A stretch of DNA of 29,353 bases from an uncultured Oscillospiraceae bacterium (GCA_910588625.1 CAJUQN010000022.1:1-29353), one strand, 5' to 3'. Counted from the stretch's first letter, positions 21,798 to 29,181 are shown. Translations and numbers: made by a program. The notes: generated by a model not told the origin, from the sequence alone.

Positions 21798-22935
21798 CCT
21801 CATTCTCCTTCTCCACAGCCTTGGCTTGAGCCCGATACAGCTCAGCCCTGGCCTCGGACTCCTCATCCTGAAGGTTCACGTCCAGCCAATCCACGCTCAC
21901 CCGCTCGTCGTACCCCTTCAGCCTCAGCCAGGTCTCACAGATCCGCTCCACCACCGGCTCCAGCCCACGCCGAATCGCGGCAATCTCACTGGTCAAAATA
22001 TCCGCCTGCTGACTGCTCATCCGCTCGGTAGACGACCAGCTCAGCCCCAGCAAAAACGGCGGGATCCCAGTCTTGGCCACCAACTGCTCCAAAATCTGCC
22101 GCACCGGCGCCTCGCTGTCCAAAATCTGGTTATCTGCACCGATGACCCGGATATCCACATCCCCGGCGCACACAAAATCCCGCACAGATCCATCCCGGCC
22201 AGCCTGCATCGCCGCGGACCACTCCCGCGCCACCTGATTGCACCGCTCTTCAGCCAGCGCGCCATTCTCACCCTTACACACCACAGCGAAGCGAACGTTG
22301 CCCATCCGCTCCCAGTTCTTCCCCATGGCCTCAAAGATCTTCACCAAAATCTCCGCCAAAAACGGCATCGACCTCAGCATGGACACCCCGTAAGGCGCTC
22401 CCACCTCCGGCTGAAAGGGGGTAAACAGCAGCAGCTCCTGCCTCTCCAGCTCCCGCACGGCCCCGTCGCTATCCCGCACGCAAAGCGTGAAATCCAACGG
22501 ACTGTCGCCTTCCCGAATCTCCACTCGGCTCACATCTCCGCACAGCACCGCGGCCACCCCGCGCCCATCCAGCGCGGGCACGATCTCGCCCACCGCCCGG
22601 CCACACACGATCATGGAGTCCAGATACTGGTCCAGAAAGCTCTGAATCCCCCTCTGCCCCCGGCCCACCGGTACGGTCCGCAAAAACCGCTCCATCTCCT
22701 CCTGCGCCCTCACATCCCGGCAGGTGGCCATCACTCCGCCGCACAGCCGCACCAGCTTGCAGATGGCGGCGTCCACCACAGGCACCGCCTCCCGGATGGC
22801 CCGGTACAAGGAAATCTCCCGATAACTCAGCGGCACATACCCATCCATCTGCACAAAGGGGTGCCGCCCCATATTCCGGAGCTGGGCGGCGGCCCCCGCC
22901 GCCCCCCGCTCCTTCTTCCGTCCCCGGCCGCTCAT
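21784..22935 (-). CDS. Portal protein, DUF935/Mu gp29-like
   Basis: A 383-residue portal that forms the dodecameric DNA channel at one capsid vertex. The pattern fits the DUF935/gp29 group: ISLYRAIREAVPVVDAAICKLVRLCGG near the N-terminus, LLLFTPFQPEVGAPYGVSMLRSMPFLAEILVKIFEAMGKNWERMGNVRFAV, then QILEQLVAKTGIPPFLLGLSWSSTERMSSQQADILTSEIAAIRRGLEPVVERI, ending in a charged helix. The size is normal to slightly short. Its ATG overlaps the capsid stop codon (TGATG). In most phages portal precedes protease and capsid; here capsid precedes portal. Confidence 0.88.
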   Translation of the reverse strand: MSGRGRKKERGAAGAAAQLRNMGRHPFVQMDGYVPLSYREISLYRAIREAVPVVDAAICKLVRLCGGVMATCRDVRAQEEMERFLRTVPVGRGQRGIQSFLDQYLDSMIVCGRAVGEIVPALDGRGVAAVLCGDVSRVEIREGDSPLDFTLCVRDSDGAVRELERQELLLFTPFQPEVGAPYGVSMLRSMPFLAEILVKIFEAMGKNWERMGNVRFAVVCKGENGALAEERCNQVAREWSAAMQAGRDGSVRDFVCAGDVDIRVIGADNQILDSEAPVRQILEQLVAKTGIPPFLLGLSWSSTERMSSQQADILTSEIAAIRRGLEPVVERICETWLRLKGYDERVSVDWLDVNLQDEESEARAELYRAQAKAVEKENEDGNL

Positions 22936-23945
22936 CAGACGTCCAACACCCGGCTGGCCTCGTCAAAAATCTTAGCGTAGCCGGAAATGGTGGTGATCGC
23001 GGCCCGCTCCAGCTGCCGGTCAATGATCTTGTCATACTCCACCATCACATCGCCCGCCTTGACCATCTCCAAGGCATAATTTTTGTCCAGGCCGATGATC
23101 TTACCAGCGGGAACCGCAGAACTTCTCAGCACCTTCGCGCCCATAGGCGTAATCAGCTTACCGGTGCCATGGAAATCCAGCCCCGCTACGGCATCCTGCA
23201 TCTGGCTCATGCCCAGCAGCTTGGGCATGGTGTCCACGCCCGCCAGCAGCGTGTTGAGCTGATAGGGCTCAAAGCTGTTCCAGAATTTTAACAAATCCTC
23301 ATAGGTCAGCGTACCAGCCGCCGCCACATCCATGCTCTGCGCCGCATTGCCGCTGCCATCGCCCTTCAAAATGACCTCGATGGCGTCCTCCAAATGCATC
23401 CGCCCAATCTGCGCGCCGATCTGCCGCAGCGTCACCGAAAACAGGTCCAGCTTCTGGAAACGGATGGCCTCATAAGAAGCCACCAGCATCCGTCCCCGCT
23501 TGTGGAGCTTTACCAAAGTATCCCGCGTCCGTACGGTAGTCTGCGGAATAGCCGCTCCCTCCGCCACCTGCTTGAGCTCCTTCTCATCCTCTGGCACGGA
23601 GGTAATGGAGCGGTAGTCCATCCCCTCGATCAAGGTCTCCGTGGCGGTGATATCCGGCAGAATATTGGCCTCCTCCATACCCACCTTGACGGCCCGGGCG
23701 ATATACTCCGGGAACAGCACCGCCGACTGAGAGGTGGAGAAAAACTTATCCACCAGATCGGACCCCGCGCCCTTCACCCGGATGTCGAACCGCTTGAGCT
23801 GCCGCTGATAGGCGTCCAGCCCCTCCAGGGCGGTGCCCCGGTACTGCTCACTGGGGTCCATCTTCTCCAGCACTTGAGTAAAGGACTTCCCCGCCTCGTG
23901 GTACATTCCCTTTTCCAGCTTCAAATTATCGAATCTCTGAGCCAT
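22935..23945 (-). CDS. HK97-fold major capsid protein
   Basis: A 336-residue capsid subunit. The N-terminal ~60 residues are helical and probably removed or used as scaffold. The body shows HK97-like segments: SAVLFPEYIARAVKVGMEEANILPDITATETLIEGMDYRSI, RMLVASYEAIRFQKLDLFSVTLRQIGAQIGRMHLEDAIEVILKGDGSG, a middle loop, and a C-terminal domain (KIIGLDKNYALEMVKAGDVMVEYDKIIDRQLERAAITTISGYAKIFDEASRVL). The ATG at 23945 has GGAGGAG 7 nt upstream. It lies directly after the small decoration gene, and the TGATG junction couples it to the portal. Confidence 0.88.
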   Translation of the reverse strand: MAQRFDNLKLEKGMYHEAGKSFTQVLEKMDPSEQYRGTALEGLDAYQRQLKRFDIRVKGAGSDLVDKFFSTSQSAVLFPEYIARAVKVGMEEANILPDITATETLIEGMDYRSITSVPEDEKELKQVAEGAAIPQTTVRTRDTLVKLHKRGRMLVASYEAIRFQKLDLFSVTLRQIGAQIGRMHLEDAIEVILKGDGSGNAAQSMDVAAAGTLTYEDLLKFWNSFEPYQLNTLLAGVDTMPKLLGMSQMQDAVAGLDFHGTGKLITPMGAKVLRSSAVPAGKIIGLDKNYALEMVKAGDVMVEYDKIIDRQLERAAITTISGYAKIFDEASRVLDV

Positions 23946-23965
23946 ATCCAATCTCCTCCCTTTCC

Positions 23966-24310
23966 TTACAGCTTAATGACAACCGTCTCGCTGTCCACCG
24001 CCAGCACCAGGCACTTCACACCGCCGGTGACCGTCTTGACGTTGCCCTCGCCATCACAGCCCAGCTCCTTCCACCCCACCGTGGGGGCGGTGCCGCTAAA
24101 GCCCACCTTGACCACACCACTGATCTGGACGGCCGCCGCGCCGCCGCGCGCACCGCTCAGCACCACGCCGCACAGTTCGCCGCCATCGGCGCCCAGGCCC
24201 ACGGTGTTGTTGGCGGTGAGGGTTACCGCCTTGCCCGGCAGAACAGTCTTTTCGTCATTCACCAGGAAGGTGGCAGCCACCTGACCCACGCCCTCGAAAC
24301 AAATGTCCAT
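23966..24310 (-). CDS. Head decoration/stabilisation-like protein (DUF2190-like)
   Basis: A 114-residue Gly/Val/Ala-rich beta protein: FEGVGQVAATFLVNDEKTVLPGKAVTLTANNTVGLGADGGELCGVVL, then AAAVQISGVVKVGFSG and a C-terminal KCLVLAVDSETVVIKL. The composition and repeating beta pattern resemble small capsid decoration proteins (DUF2190 group), and the place next to the capsid gene agrees. The ATG at 24310 is preferred (AGGAG 7 nt upstream); ATG 24316 sits on the ribosome-binding site. Between it and terL lie 78 bp with a small hairpin (GAAAT/ATTTC plus CCC/GGG). Confidence 0.68.
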   Translation of the reverse strand: MDICFEGVGQVAATFLVNDEKTVLPGKAVTLTANNTVGLGADGGELCGVVLSGARGGAAAVQISGVVKVGFSGTAPTVGWKELGCDGEGNVKTVTGGVKCLVLAVDSETVVIKL

Positions 24311-24388
24311 TTCCATTCTCCTCTCGTCGCAAAAATGTTTATAGAAATTCCCTTTCGGGCATTTCTCGAACAATAGAGGGGTCCGTCC

Positions 24389-25624
24389 TCAAAACGTCCC
24401 CCGCTCCACAAATCTGGCCGCGCTTCTCCGGCCCTCCTCCAAACTCATCACAAAGTACCGGATATCATCCATCGCATGGTCGAACTCCTTCCGCACTCTG
24501 TCCTGGGCCCCATCATCTTCCCAGCAATACATAGAGAACTCCCGCGCCGCCGCCTCGCACCCCTTGCAAATAACGACCTTCCCAGCTTTCAACGCCTCCG
24601 CCGTCCGCCTGATTCCTTCCAGAACCCGGTTATCCGCCTTGCGCACCGTCCATCCGTCTCTCCTAAGCGCCTCTATAAAGCTGGCCGCCGACGGGTCCAC
24701 GATGACCATCTCGATGCATCGTCCCCCGGCCAATTCCCTCAAATCCCGAACATACTCCCCGTCTGTTTTCTGCCACCCTTCCGCCCGGGCGTCAAAATAA
24801 AACTCCTTCACCCGGTACCAGACCCCATCCATCAGCCCCCAAAGCCCAAAGGACGCCGGATTTCTCGTCCCGTAATCGCAGGAAATCCGCCATTTTGAGA
24901 ACGTTCCCTCCGGCGCCTCCACCATCTGGTCCCGCTCGAAGAAGTCATACACCAGCCCCTCCGCCGCGACCCACTCTCCCAGCACATACCGCCGGTAAAA
25001 GCACCCCTGGAACGTCCTCTCATACCGCTCCCGAACCTCATCAGCCAGCCCCGGATTATCTCCCATCCCAAACCGCAGATACAGCGCGCTTTTCTCCTCC
25101 GCCTTGCAGATCCACTCTTTGTAAAACCAATGCTCCGGCCCCGCCGGGTTGCAGGAAAACCAAATCCTCCCGCCCCTCACCGAGCATCGTGCGCAAGCCT
25201 GCTCCACAAAGGACCTTGGCATCAGCACCACCTCATCCAGCAGCACCCCCGCCAGCGTTACCCCCTGAATGGAAGCCGAGCTCCCCTCGTCCCTTCCCCC
25301 ATAGAGGTAAAACACATTTTCCCTCCCCCCGCCCCGGACCACGACCTCGTTCCGGCTGACCTTCTCCTCCCACCGGAACCCCAGCCCCTCCAGCACAGGC
25401 CGGGCCTGCCCCAGCAAATTCCGCCGCACCCCGTTAATAGACGCTGCGCACAGCCCAAATCTCTGTCTCTGAAAACAGCTCATCGCCCACAGGAAAAAGG
25501 AAATACTCAAGGCAAATGTTTTCCCCGACCTCGCCGCGCCGTCGCAGATAATGGCGTCAAATCCGCCCTTTCTCCACCACTCCAGCACCTGCCGCTGCTT
25601 TGCCGAAAACCGTAACCGCTTCAC
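24389..25624 (-). CDS. Large terminase subunit (XtmB-like)
   Basis: A 411-residue DNA-packaging motor with both halves intact. ATPase: Walker A GAARSGKT (29-36), Walker B GVLLDE (Asp130, Glu131), coupling region FSCNPAGPEHWFYKEW. RNase H-like nuclease: acidic residues at CDYGT (Asp250), VIVDPS (Asp310) and DHAMDD (Asp382/386/387). The conserved bridge RRYVLGEWVAAEGLVYDFF links them. It packs DNA into the prohead and cuts it. The start codon overlaps the small-terminase stop by 4 bp. All key residues are kept, which argues that packaging is still under selection. Confidence 0.94.
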   Translation of the reverse strand: MKRLRFSAKQRQVLEWWRKGGFDAIICDGAARSGKTFALSISFFLWAMSCFQRQRFGLCAASINGVRRNLLGQARPVLEGLGFRWEEKVSRNEVVVRGGGRENVFYLYGGRDEGSSASIQGVTLAGVLLDEVVLMPRSFVEQACARCSVRGGRIWFSCNPAGPEHWFYKEWICKAEEKSALYLRFGMGDNPGLADEVRERYERTFQGCFYRRYVLGEWVAAEGLVYDFFERDQMVEAPEGTFSKWRISCDYGTRNPASFGLWGLMDGVWYRVKEFYFDARAEGWQKTDGEYVRDLRELAGGRCIEMVIVDPSAASFIEALRRDGWTVRKADNRVLEGIRRTAEALKAGKVVICKGCEAAAREFSMYCWEDDGAQDRVRKEFDHAMDDIRYFVMSLEEGRRSAARFVERGTF

Positions 25625-25941
25625 ACCTCATCGCCGTCCCTTGGCTGATACAGTCCATCCAAAAAGTCCCCCAGCTCTCCGTCTCTCTTCTCATCCATCA
25701 GCTCCCGCAGCATCCCCAGTACCCGCACCTTGTCCACAAACCGCGCCTCAAACGTCCCATTGGCATTTCGCTTTAACTCCACCACACCCGTCAAATCCAG
25801 CTGATCCACCCGGTTCACATCCTCCGCGTCCAGAAACGCCAGCTTCACCACATCATTATTCTTCCATTTGGCCAGCTTCCGCAGATAGGACACCAGCTCC
25901 TGCCTGATCTTATCTTCCTCCAGCTTCTCCCGCGTACCCAT
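25621..25941 (-). CDS. Small terminase subunit, XtmA-like but lacking the N-terminal DNA-binding part
   Basis: A 106-residue protein immediately before terL. After a charged N-terminal helix (MGTREKLEEDKIRQELVSYLRKLAKWKNN) it has the part typical of XtmA-type small terminases: DLTGVVELKRNANGTFEARFVDKVRVLGMLRELM and an acidic tail. The usual N-terminal helix-turn-helix that recognises pac or cos sites is not present. The ATG at 25941 has GGAGG at 7 nt; the frame is open upstream to 26046, but that DNA holds the rlmH terminator and its translation has no HTH either. If functional, it may oligomerise and stimulate TerL without sequence-specific DNA recognition. The family call rests on the C-terminal part and position. 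Confidence 0.75.
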   Translation of the reverse strand: MGTREKLEEDKIRQELVSYLRKLAKWKNNDVVKLAFLDAEDVNRVDQLDLTGVVELKRNANGTFEARFVDKVRVLGMLRELMDEKRDGELGDFLDGLYQPRDGDEV

Positions 25942-26002
25942 CACCAACCTCCTCACAGGAGCGCCCGCGCGCCCAATTTTGTTGCCCATTCCGGTGCAAA
26001 AA

Positions 26003-26041
26003 CAAAAAAATTTCCGGAGCCACCTTCTGCTCCGGAAATTT
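26003..26041 (-). terminator. Intrinsic terminator of rlmH
   Basis: A perfect 13-bp stem (26029-26041 with 26008-26020), an 8-nt loop and, on the minus strand, TTTTTTTGTTTTTG. It separates rlmH from the phage-derived cluster. Confidence 0.95.
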
Positions 26042-26053
26042 CCCAACCCTATT

Positions 26054-26536
26054 TTATTTATGGTAATCCGACCCCTCCTGAATTTTGAACGCCCGATAAA
26101 TCTGCTCCAACAGCATGACCCGGGCCAAATGGTGAGGAAAGGTCATTGGCGACATGGACAAGGTCGCCCAAGCTCCCGCCTTAACCGACGGATGGAGTCC
26201 ATAGGACCCTCCAATCACAAACACCAAATGCTTGGACGTGTTATGGCTCCAAGCCGAAATCATCTGCGCCAGCTCCTCACTGGACCGCATCGTCCCCTCA
26301 ATCGCCAGCGCAATCACACTGGAGTTGGGCGGGATCTTCCCCCGAATGGCGTCCCCCTCCTTCTCCATCGCCGTCAAAATCTCTCCCAGCGACGGATTCT
26401 TGGACAGCTTCTGTTCCGCCAATTCAATCATATTCAGCTTACAATACCCCTTCAGCCGCTTCACATACTCCGCCGCGGCCTCCTGGTAAAACTTCTCCTT
26501 CAGCTTCCCCACGCAAATAACCGTAACATCAACCAT
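26054..26536 (-). CDS. rlmH: 23S rRNA pseudouridine1915 N3-methyltransferase
   Basis: A 160-residue SPOUT methyltransferase that methylates pseudouridine 1915 in helix 69 of 23S rRNA on 70S ribosomes, using S-adenosylmethionine. Family landmarks: DVTVICVGKLKEKFYQEAAAEYVKRL at the start, SSVIALAIEG, then the knotted cofactor site LVFVIGGSYGLHPSVKAGA and the closing SMSPMTFPHHLARVMLLEQIYRAFKIQEGSDYHK. The length is normal. The ATG at 26536 starts the conserved N-terminus; the longer open frame comes from a dispersed repeat. walJ lies upstream on the same strand, the same neighbourhood as in Bacillus. A strong terminator follows. Confidence 0.96.
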   Translation of the reverse strand: MVDVTVICVGKLKEKFYQEAAAEYVKRLKGYCKLNMIELAEQKLSKNPSLGEILTAMEKEGDAIRGKIPPNSSVIALAIEGTMRSSEELAQMISAWSHNTSKHLVFVIGGSYGLHPSVKAGAWATLSMSPMTFPHHLARVMLLEQIYRAFKIQEGSDYHK

Positions 26537-26604
26537 CGTCCTCACAAACTCCATTCCGCTGCGTCCGGCTGCCGCCGAACATCCGCTCCATTTCGTTGCT
26601 CGTC

Positions 26605-26638
26605 CTCTCCCCACAAAGCCAAAGGGCGGCTTTGCGGG
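26605..26638 (+). repeat. Dispersed hairpin repeat family, copy B (walJ-rlmH gap)
   Basis: The 34-bp core differs from 16833-16866 at one base and forms the same hairpin (CCCGCAAAGCC with GGCTTTGTGGG on the minus strand). Flanking sequence to about 26550 shows weaker similarity to the flank of copy A. Confidence 0.78.
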
Positions 26639-26646
26639 GGCCCCTT

Positions 26647-27435
26647 TTATACCTCAAACCAATCTGTCGCCTCGCCCCTGGGCGCGGCCACCAGCTCCAC
26701 ATCTGAGCCTTCCTTCAATCCCAGCTCCGCCAGCGCCTTCCTTGCAGCCTCCAGCGCCAGTCTGGGCAAATTATTCTCCTGGGACAGGTGGGCCAAAATC
26801 ACCCGCCGGGCCCCCTGGGCTCCCGCCCAGGCCGCCAGCTGCCCGCCCATTTCATTGGAAAGGTGCCCCCGATCCCCTCGAATCCGCTCCTTCAAATAAA
26901 CCGGATACGGCCCCGTCCTGAGCATCTCCGGGTCATAGTTAAACTCCCCAACGAGCGTATGGGCTCCCTTTGCTTCCTCCCGGGCCTCCGGCGTAATAAC
27001 CCCCGTATCGGTACAAAGTACCAATTTCCGCGTTCCATCCGTCACCGAAAACCCGCAAGGACAGGCCGCGTCATGGCTGGTCCCAAAGGTCCCAATCTCC
27101 AGCCCGTCCAGCGCGAACCTCTGCCCCGGCTCAAACACCCGGAACCGCTCCACCAGCCCACTCCACCGCCCGCACAGCTCGGACGCCGTCCCCTCGGTGG
27201 TAAACAGCGGGGCCCCCGTCTGCTTGCACAGCACCGGCAGCGCCGCCACATGGTCCGTATGCTCGTGGGTGATTAAAACCCCCGAAATATGCCTCAGCTC
27301 CACCCCCAGCGCCTTGAGCCCCTGAGAGATCCGCCGTGTGGAAATTCCCGCATCAATGAGAATATGTACCCGTCCATCGCTCACCACCGCGCAGTTCCCC
27401 GACGATCCACTGGCCAACGTCGCCATCCTCAGCAT
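26647..27435 (-). CDS. walJ: WalJ/YycJ-type metallo-beta-lactamase-fold hydrolase
   Basis: A 262-residue metallo-beta-lactamase-fold protein of the YycJ/WalJ group. The start MATLASGSSGNCAVVSDG and the metal motif THEHTDH (HxHxDH) are diagnostic; further ligands are probably in GTSHDAA, LCTDTG and HLSQEN. In Bacillus the gene lies with the WalRK genes and rlmH, and the protein is thought to be a nuclease or DNA-processing enzyme linked to cell-wall and division control. No walR or walK is next to it here. The ATG at 27435 has GGAGG 7 nt upstream. It lies upstream of rlmH and downstream of murA on the same strand. Confidence 0.92.
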   Translation of the reverse strand: MLRMATLASGSSGNCAVVSDGRVHILIDAGISTRRISQGLKALGVELRHISGVLITHEHTDHVAALPVLCKQTGAPLFTTEGTASELCGRWSGLVERFRVFEPGQRFALDGLEIGTFGTSHDAACPCGFSVTDGTRKLVLCTDTGVITPEAREEAKGAHTLVGEFNYDPEMLRTGPYPVYLKERIRGDRGHLSNEMGGQLAAWAGAQGARRVILAHLSQENNLPRLALEAARKALAELGLKEGSDVELVAAPRGEATDWFEV

Positions 27436-27472
27436 ATCACGACCTCCAATTTTCTCTCTATTCCACAAACAA

Positions 27473-27499
27473 GCCGGAAAGGACACCGCCCTTTCCGGC
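27473..27499 (-). terminator. Hairpin between murA and walJ (weak terminator)
   Basis: A 10-bp perfect stem (27473-27482 with 27490-27499) with a 7-nt loop. On the minus strand it is followed only by TTGTTTG, so termination may be partial and walJ may be read in part from murA. A second 8-bp hairpin (27562-27569 with 27576-27583) overlaps the murA stop codon. Confidence 0.55.
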
Positions 27500-27581
27500 A
27501 AAAACACCTATTTCAACCTTCCCGCACAGAGGAGCAGGCGGCATTTGCCAGGCAAGTGACGGATGAGGGAACTTTCCCTCA

Positions 27582-28880
27582 TCACCCCACCGCGGAAACC
27601 TTCCCCTGATCCGGGTCCGGCACCTCAACCGCCCGGATATCGGCCCCGATGCCGGACAGCTTCCCAATGATATCCTCATACCCACGCTCGATATGCTTCA
27701 CATTGGAAATCTCGCTGGTCCCCTGAGCCGCCAGTCCGGCAATAATCATCGCCGCCCCCGCCCGCAGGTCACAGGCCTCCATGGGCGCCCCGGTGAGCTT
27801 TTCCACGCCCTCGATGATGGCAATCTTCCCATCCACCTGGATTTTGGCCCCCAGGCGTCTAAATTCCTCTGTATAGCGGTACCGATTGTCCCACACACCC
27901 TCAGTGATGACGCTGGTCCCCTTAGCCAGACACAGCACCGCCGCGATCTGCGGGTGCATATCTGTGGGGAACCCGGGATAAAACATGGTCTTGATATTAG
28001 TCCTCTGGAGCGGTCCATGCCTCCGGACGATAAGGCTGTCCCCATCCTCCTCCACCTCGGCGCCCATCTCCAGCAGCTTGGCGGTGATGCACTCCAGATG
28101 CTTTGGAATAATGTTGCAGATCCGCACCTCGCCCCCGGCAGCGGCCACAGCGGCCATATAGGTCCCCGCCTCAATCTGGTCGGGAATGATAGAATACTCC
28201 CCGCCCCTCAGCTTATCCACGCCCCGAATCTTGATAACGTCGGTGCCCGCACCCGTAATTTTCGCCCCCATTGAGTTCAAGAAGTTTGCCAAATCCACAA
28301 TATGGGGTTCCTTCGCCGTATTCTCGATGACAGTCGTACCCTCCGCCAGAACTGCGGCCAGCATCAGGTTCATGGTGGCCCCCACGCTGGCCACATCCAG
28401 ATAAATCTGGCTTCCTTTCATGCGCCCGCCCTCGGCCTTGGCGCACATATAGCCTTTTTCCACCTTGACCTCGGCCCCCAGCGCCGCCAGCCCTTTGAGG
28501 TGTTGGTCAATGGGCCTGCTCCCGAAGTCGCACCCGCCGGGCAGGGGCACCTCAGCCTCGCCAAACCGCCCCAGCATGGCCCCCAGCAGGTAATAGGAGG
28601 CCCGCAGCTTCCGCCCCGCGTCATAGGGGACGGTCATGCACCGGGCCCCGGTGCAGTCCACCTCCACGGTCGTGCGGTTAATCAGGCGCACTTTGGCGCC
28701 CAAATCTCTCAGAATGTTCAATAAAAGGTCAACATCGCTGATTGCGGGAATATTTTCAATGCGGCAGGGTCCTTCCACCAGCAGTGCGGCGGGAATGATA
28801 CCGACAGCGGCGTTCTTGGCGCCGCTGATCTCGACCTTGCCATACAGCGGACACCCGCCGTGAATCACATATTTTTTCAA
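27582..28880 (-). CDS. murA: UDP-N-acetylglucosamine 1-carboxyvinyltransferase
   Basis: A 432-residue enzyme that transfers enolpyruvate from PEP to UDP-GlcNAc, the first committed step of peptidoglycan synthesis in the cytoplasm. Signature residues: GAKNAAVGIIPAALL near the N-terminus (Lys/Asn of the active site), the fosfomycin-target cysteine in PLPGGCDFGSRPID (Cys117), and DMHPQIAAVLCLAKG, with RYRYTEEFRRLGA later. Keeping Cys at the loop predicts fosfomycin sensitivity at the target level. The start is taken as TTG 28880 (then KKYVIHGG) behind AGAGGTG; codons further upstream in frame fall in a structured leader. The leader is about 120 nt and can adopt two exclusive folds. Confidence 0.96.
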   Translation of the reverse strand: MKKYVIHGGCPLYGKVEISGAKNAAVGIIPAALLVEGPCRIENIPAISDVDLLLNILRDLGAKVRLINRTTVEVDCTGARCMTVPYDAGRKLRASYYLLGAMLGRFGEAEVPLPGGCDFGSRPIDQHLKGLAALGAEVKVEKGYMCAKAEGGRMKGSQIYLDVASVGATMNLMLAAVLAEGTTVIENTAKEPHIVDLANFLNSMGAKITGAGTDVIKIRGVDKLRGGEYSIIPDQIEAGTYMAAVAAAGGEVRICNIIPKHLECITAKLLEMGAEVEEDGDSLIVRRHGPLQRTNIKTMFYPGFPTDMHPQIAAVLCLAKGTSVITEGVWDNRYRYTEEFRRLGAKIQVDGKIAIIEGVEKLTGAPMEACDLRAGAAMIIAGLAAQGTSEISNVKHIERGYEDIIGKLSGIGADIRAVEVPDPDQGKVSAVG

Positions 28881-28894
28881 ATCAGCACCTCTGA

Positions 28895-28989
28895 CTCCCG
28901 GCAACACCGGGTTTTATTGTAAAAGAGGGGAAAACCCTCCGTTTTATCATCACAAAAAGCGGGTGGCTCTACCATGCGGACGCCGGGAG
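28895..28989 (-). promoter_or_regulatory. Structured murA leader with alternative pairings
   Basis: On the minus strand CTCCCGGC (28989-28982) can pair perfectly with GCCGGGAG (28902-28895), closing a ~95-nt structure that also encloses a GAGGG/CCCTC-type hairpin. The same 3' arm can instead form a local hairpin CCCGG-N5-CCGGG (28911-28897). The shared arm ends a few bases before the AGAGGTG ribosome-binding site, so switching between folds could change translation. No known riboswitch core was recognised. Confidence 0.45.
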
Positions 28990-29007
28990 CCTAACTTCCA
29001 CCGAACT

Positions 29008-29036
29008 ATTATAGCACCCTGGATAAGTAAAGGCAA
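29008..29036 (-). promoter_or_regulatory. Sigma-A-type promoter of murA
   Basis: On the minus strand TTGCCT (29036-29031), a 17-bp spacer and TATAAT (29013-29008). Confidence 0.75.
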
Positions 29037-29148
29037 CCAAAACTTTCATCTTTCCCGCTCACCCCCCGTCTTTTCTCCCATCCGACCATATTCTGCCCTG
29101 ATGGAACACAGATATTCCGGGAAAATTGTGAATTTTCTGCGATACCCC

Positions 29149-29177
29149 TTGCAAAATTACTCGGACCGTATTATAGT
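29149..29177 (+). promoter_or_regulatory. Sigma-A-type promoter of htpG
   Basis: TTGCAA (29149-29154), a 17-bp spacer and TATAGT (29172-29177). The predicted start lies at the beginning of the CIRCE element. Confidence 0.82.
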
Positions 29178-29181
29178 ATCG

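Larger units (their letters stand above)
12639..25941 (-). mobile_element. Phage-derived contractile-tail cluster (defective prophage or domesticated particle)
   Basis: A 13.3-kb block of about 20 minus-strand genes in PBSX/myovirus style covers DNA packaging, head, connector, contractile tail and baseplate. Integrase, repressor, replication, holin/endolysin, tape-measure and tail-fibre genes are not seen. Genes mostly overlap by a few bases and all frames look intact. The flanks are host genes with normal terminators (rlmH at one side; the ncRNA and mreB at the other). I found no attachment-site repeat at the edges. Dispersed repeats shared with host intergenic DNA occur inside the cluster, which points to long residence. 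Confidence 0.88.

Noticed and set aside
12600..26050. Attachment-site direct repeats flanking the phage-derived cluster
   Set aside because: I compared the two edges by eye and found no shared repeat; the similar sequences found belong to dispersed repeats at unrelated positions.
26537..26614. Longer N-terminus for RlmH
   Set aside because: Family proteins begin at the MVDVTVICVGKL position; the upstream codons come from repeat-like DNA.
27600..28880. Fosfomycin-resistant MurA variant
   Set aside because: The active-site loop keeps Cys117 (PGGCDFGSRP), so the known Cys-to-Asp resistance change is not present.
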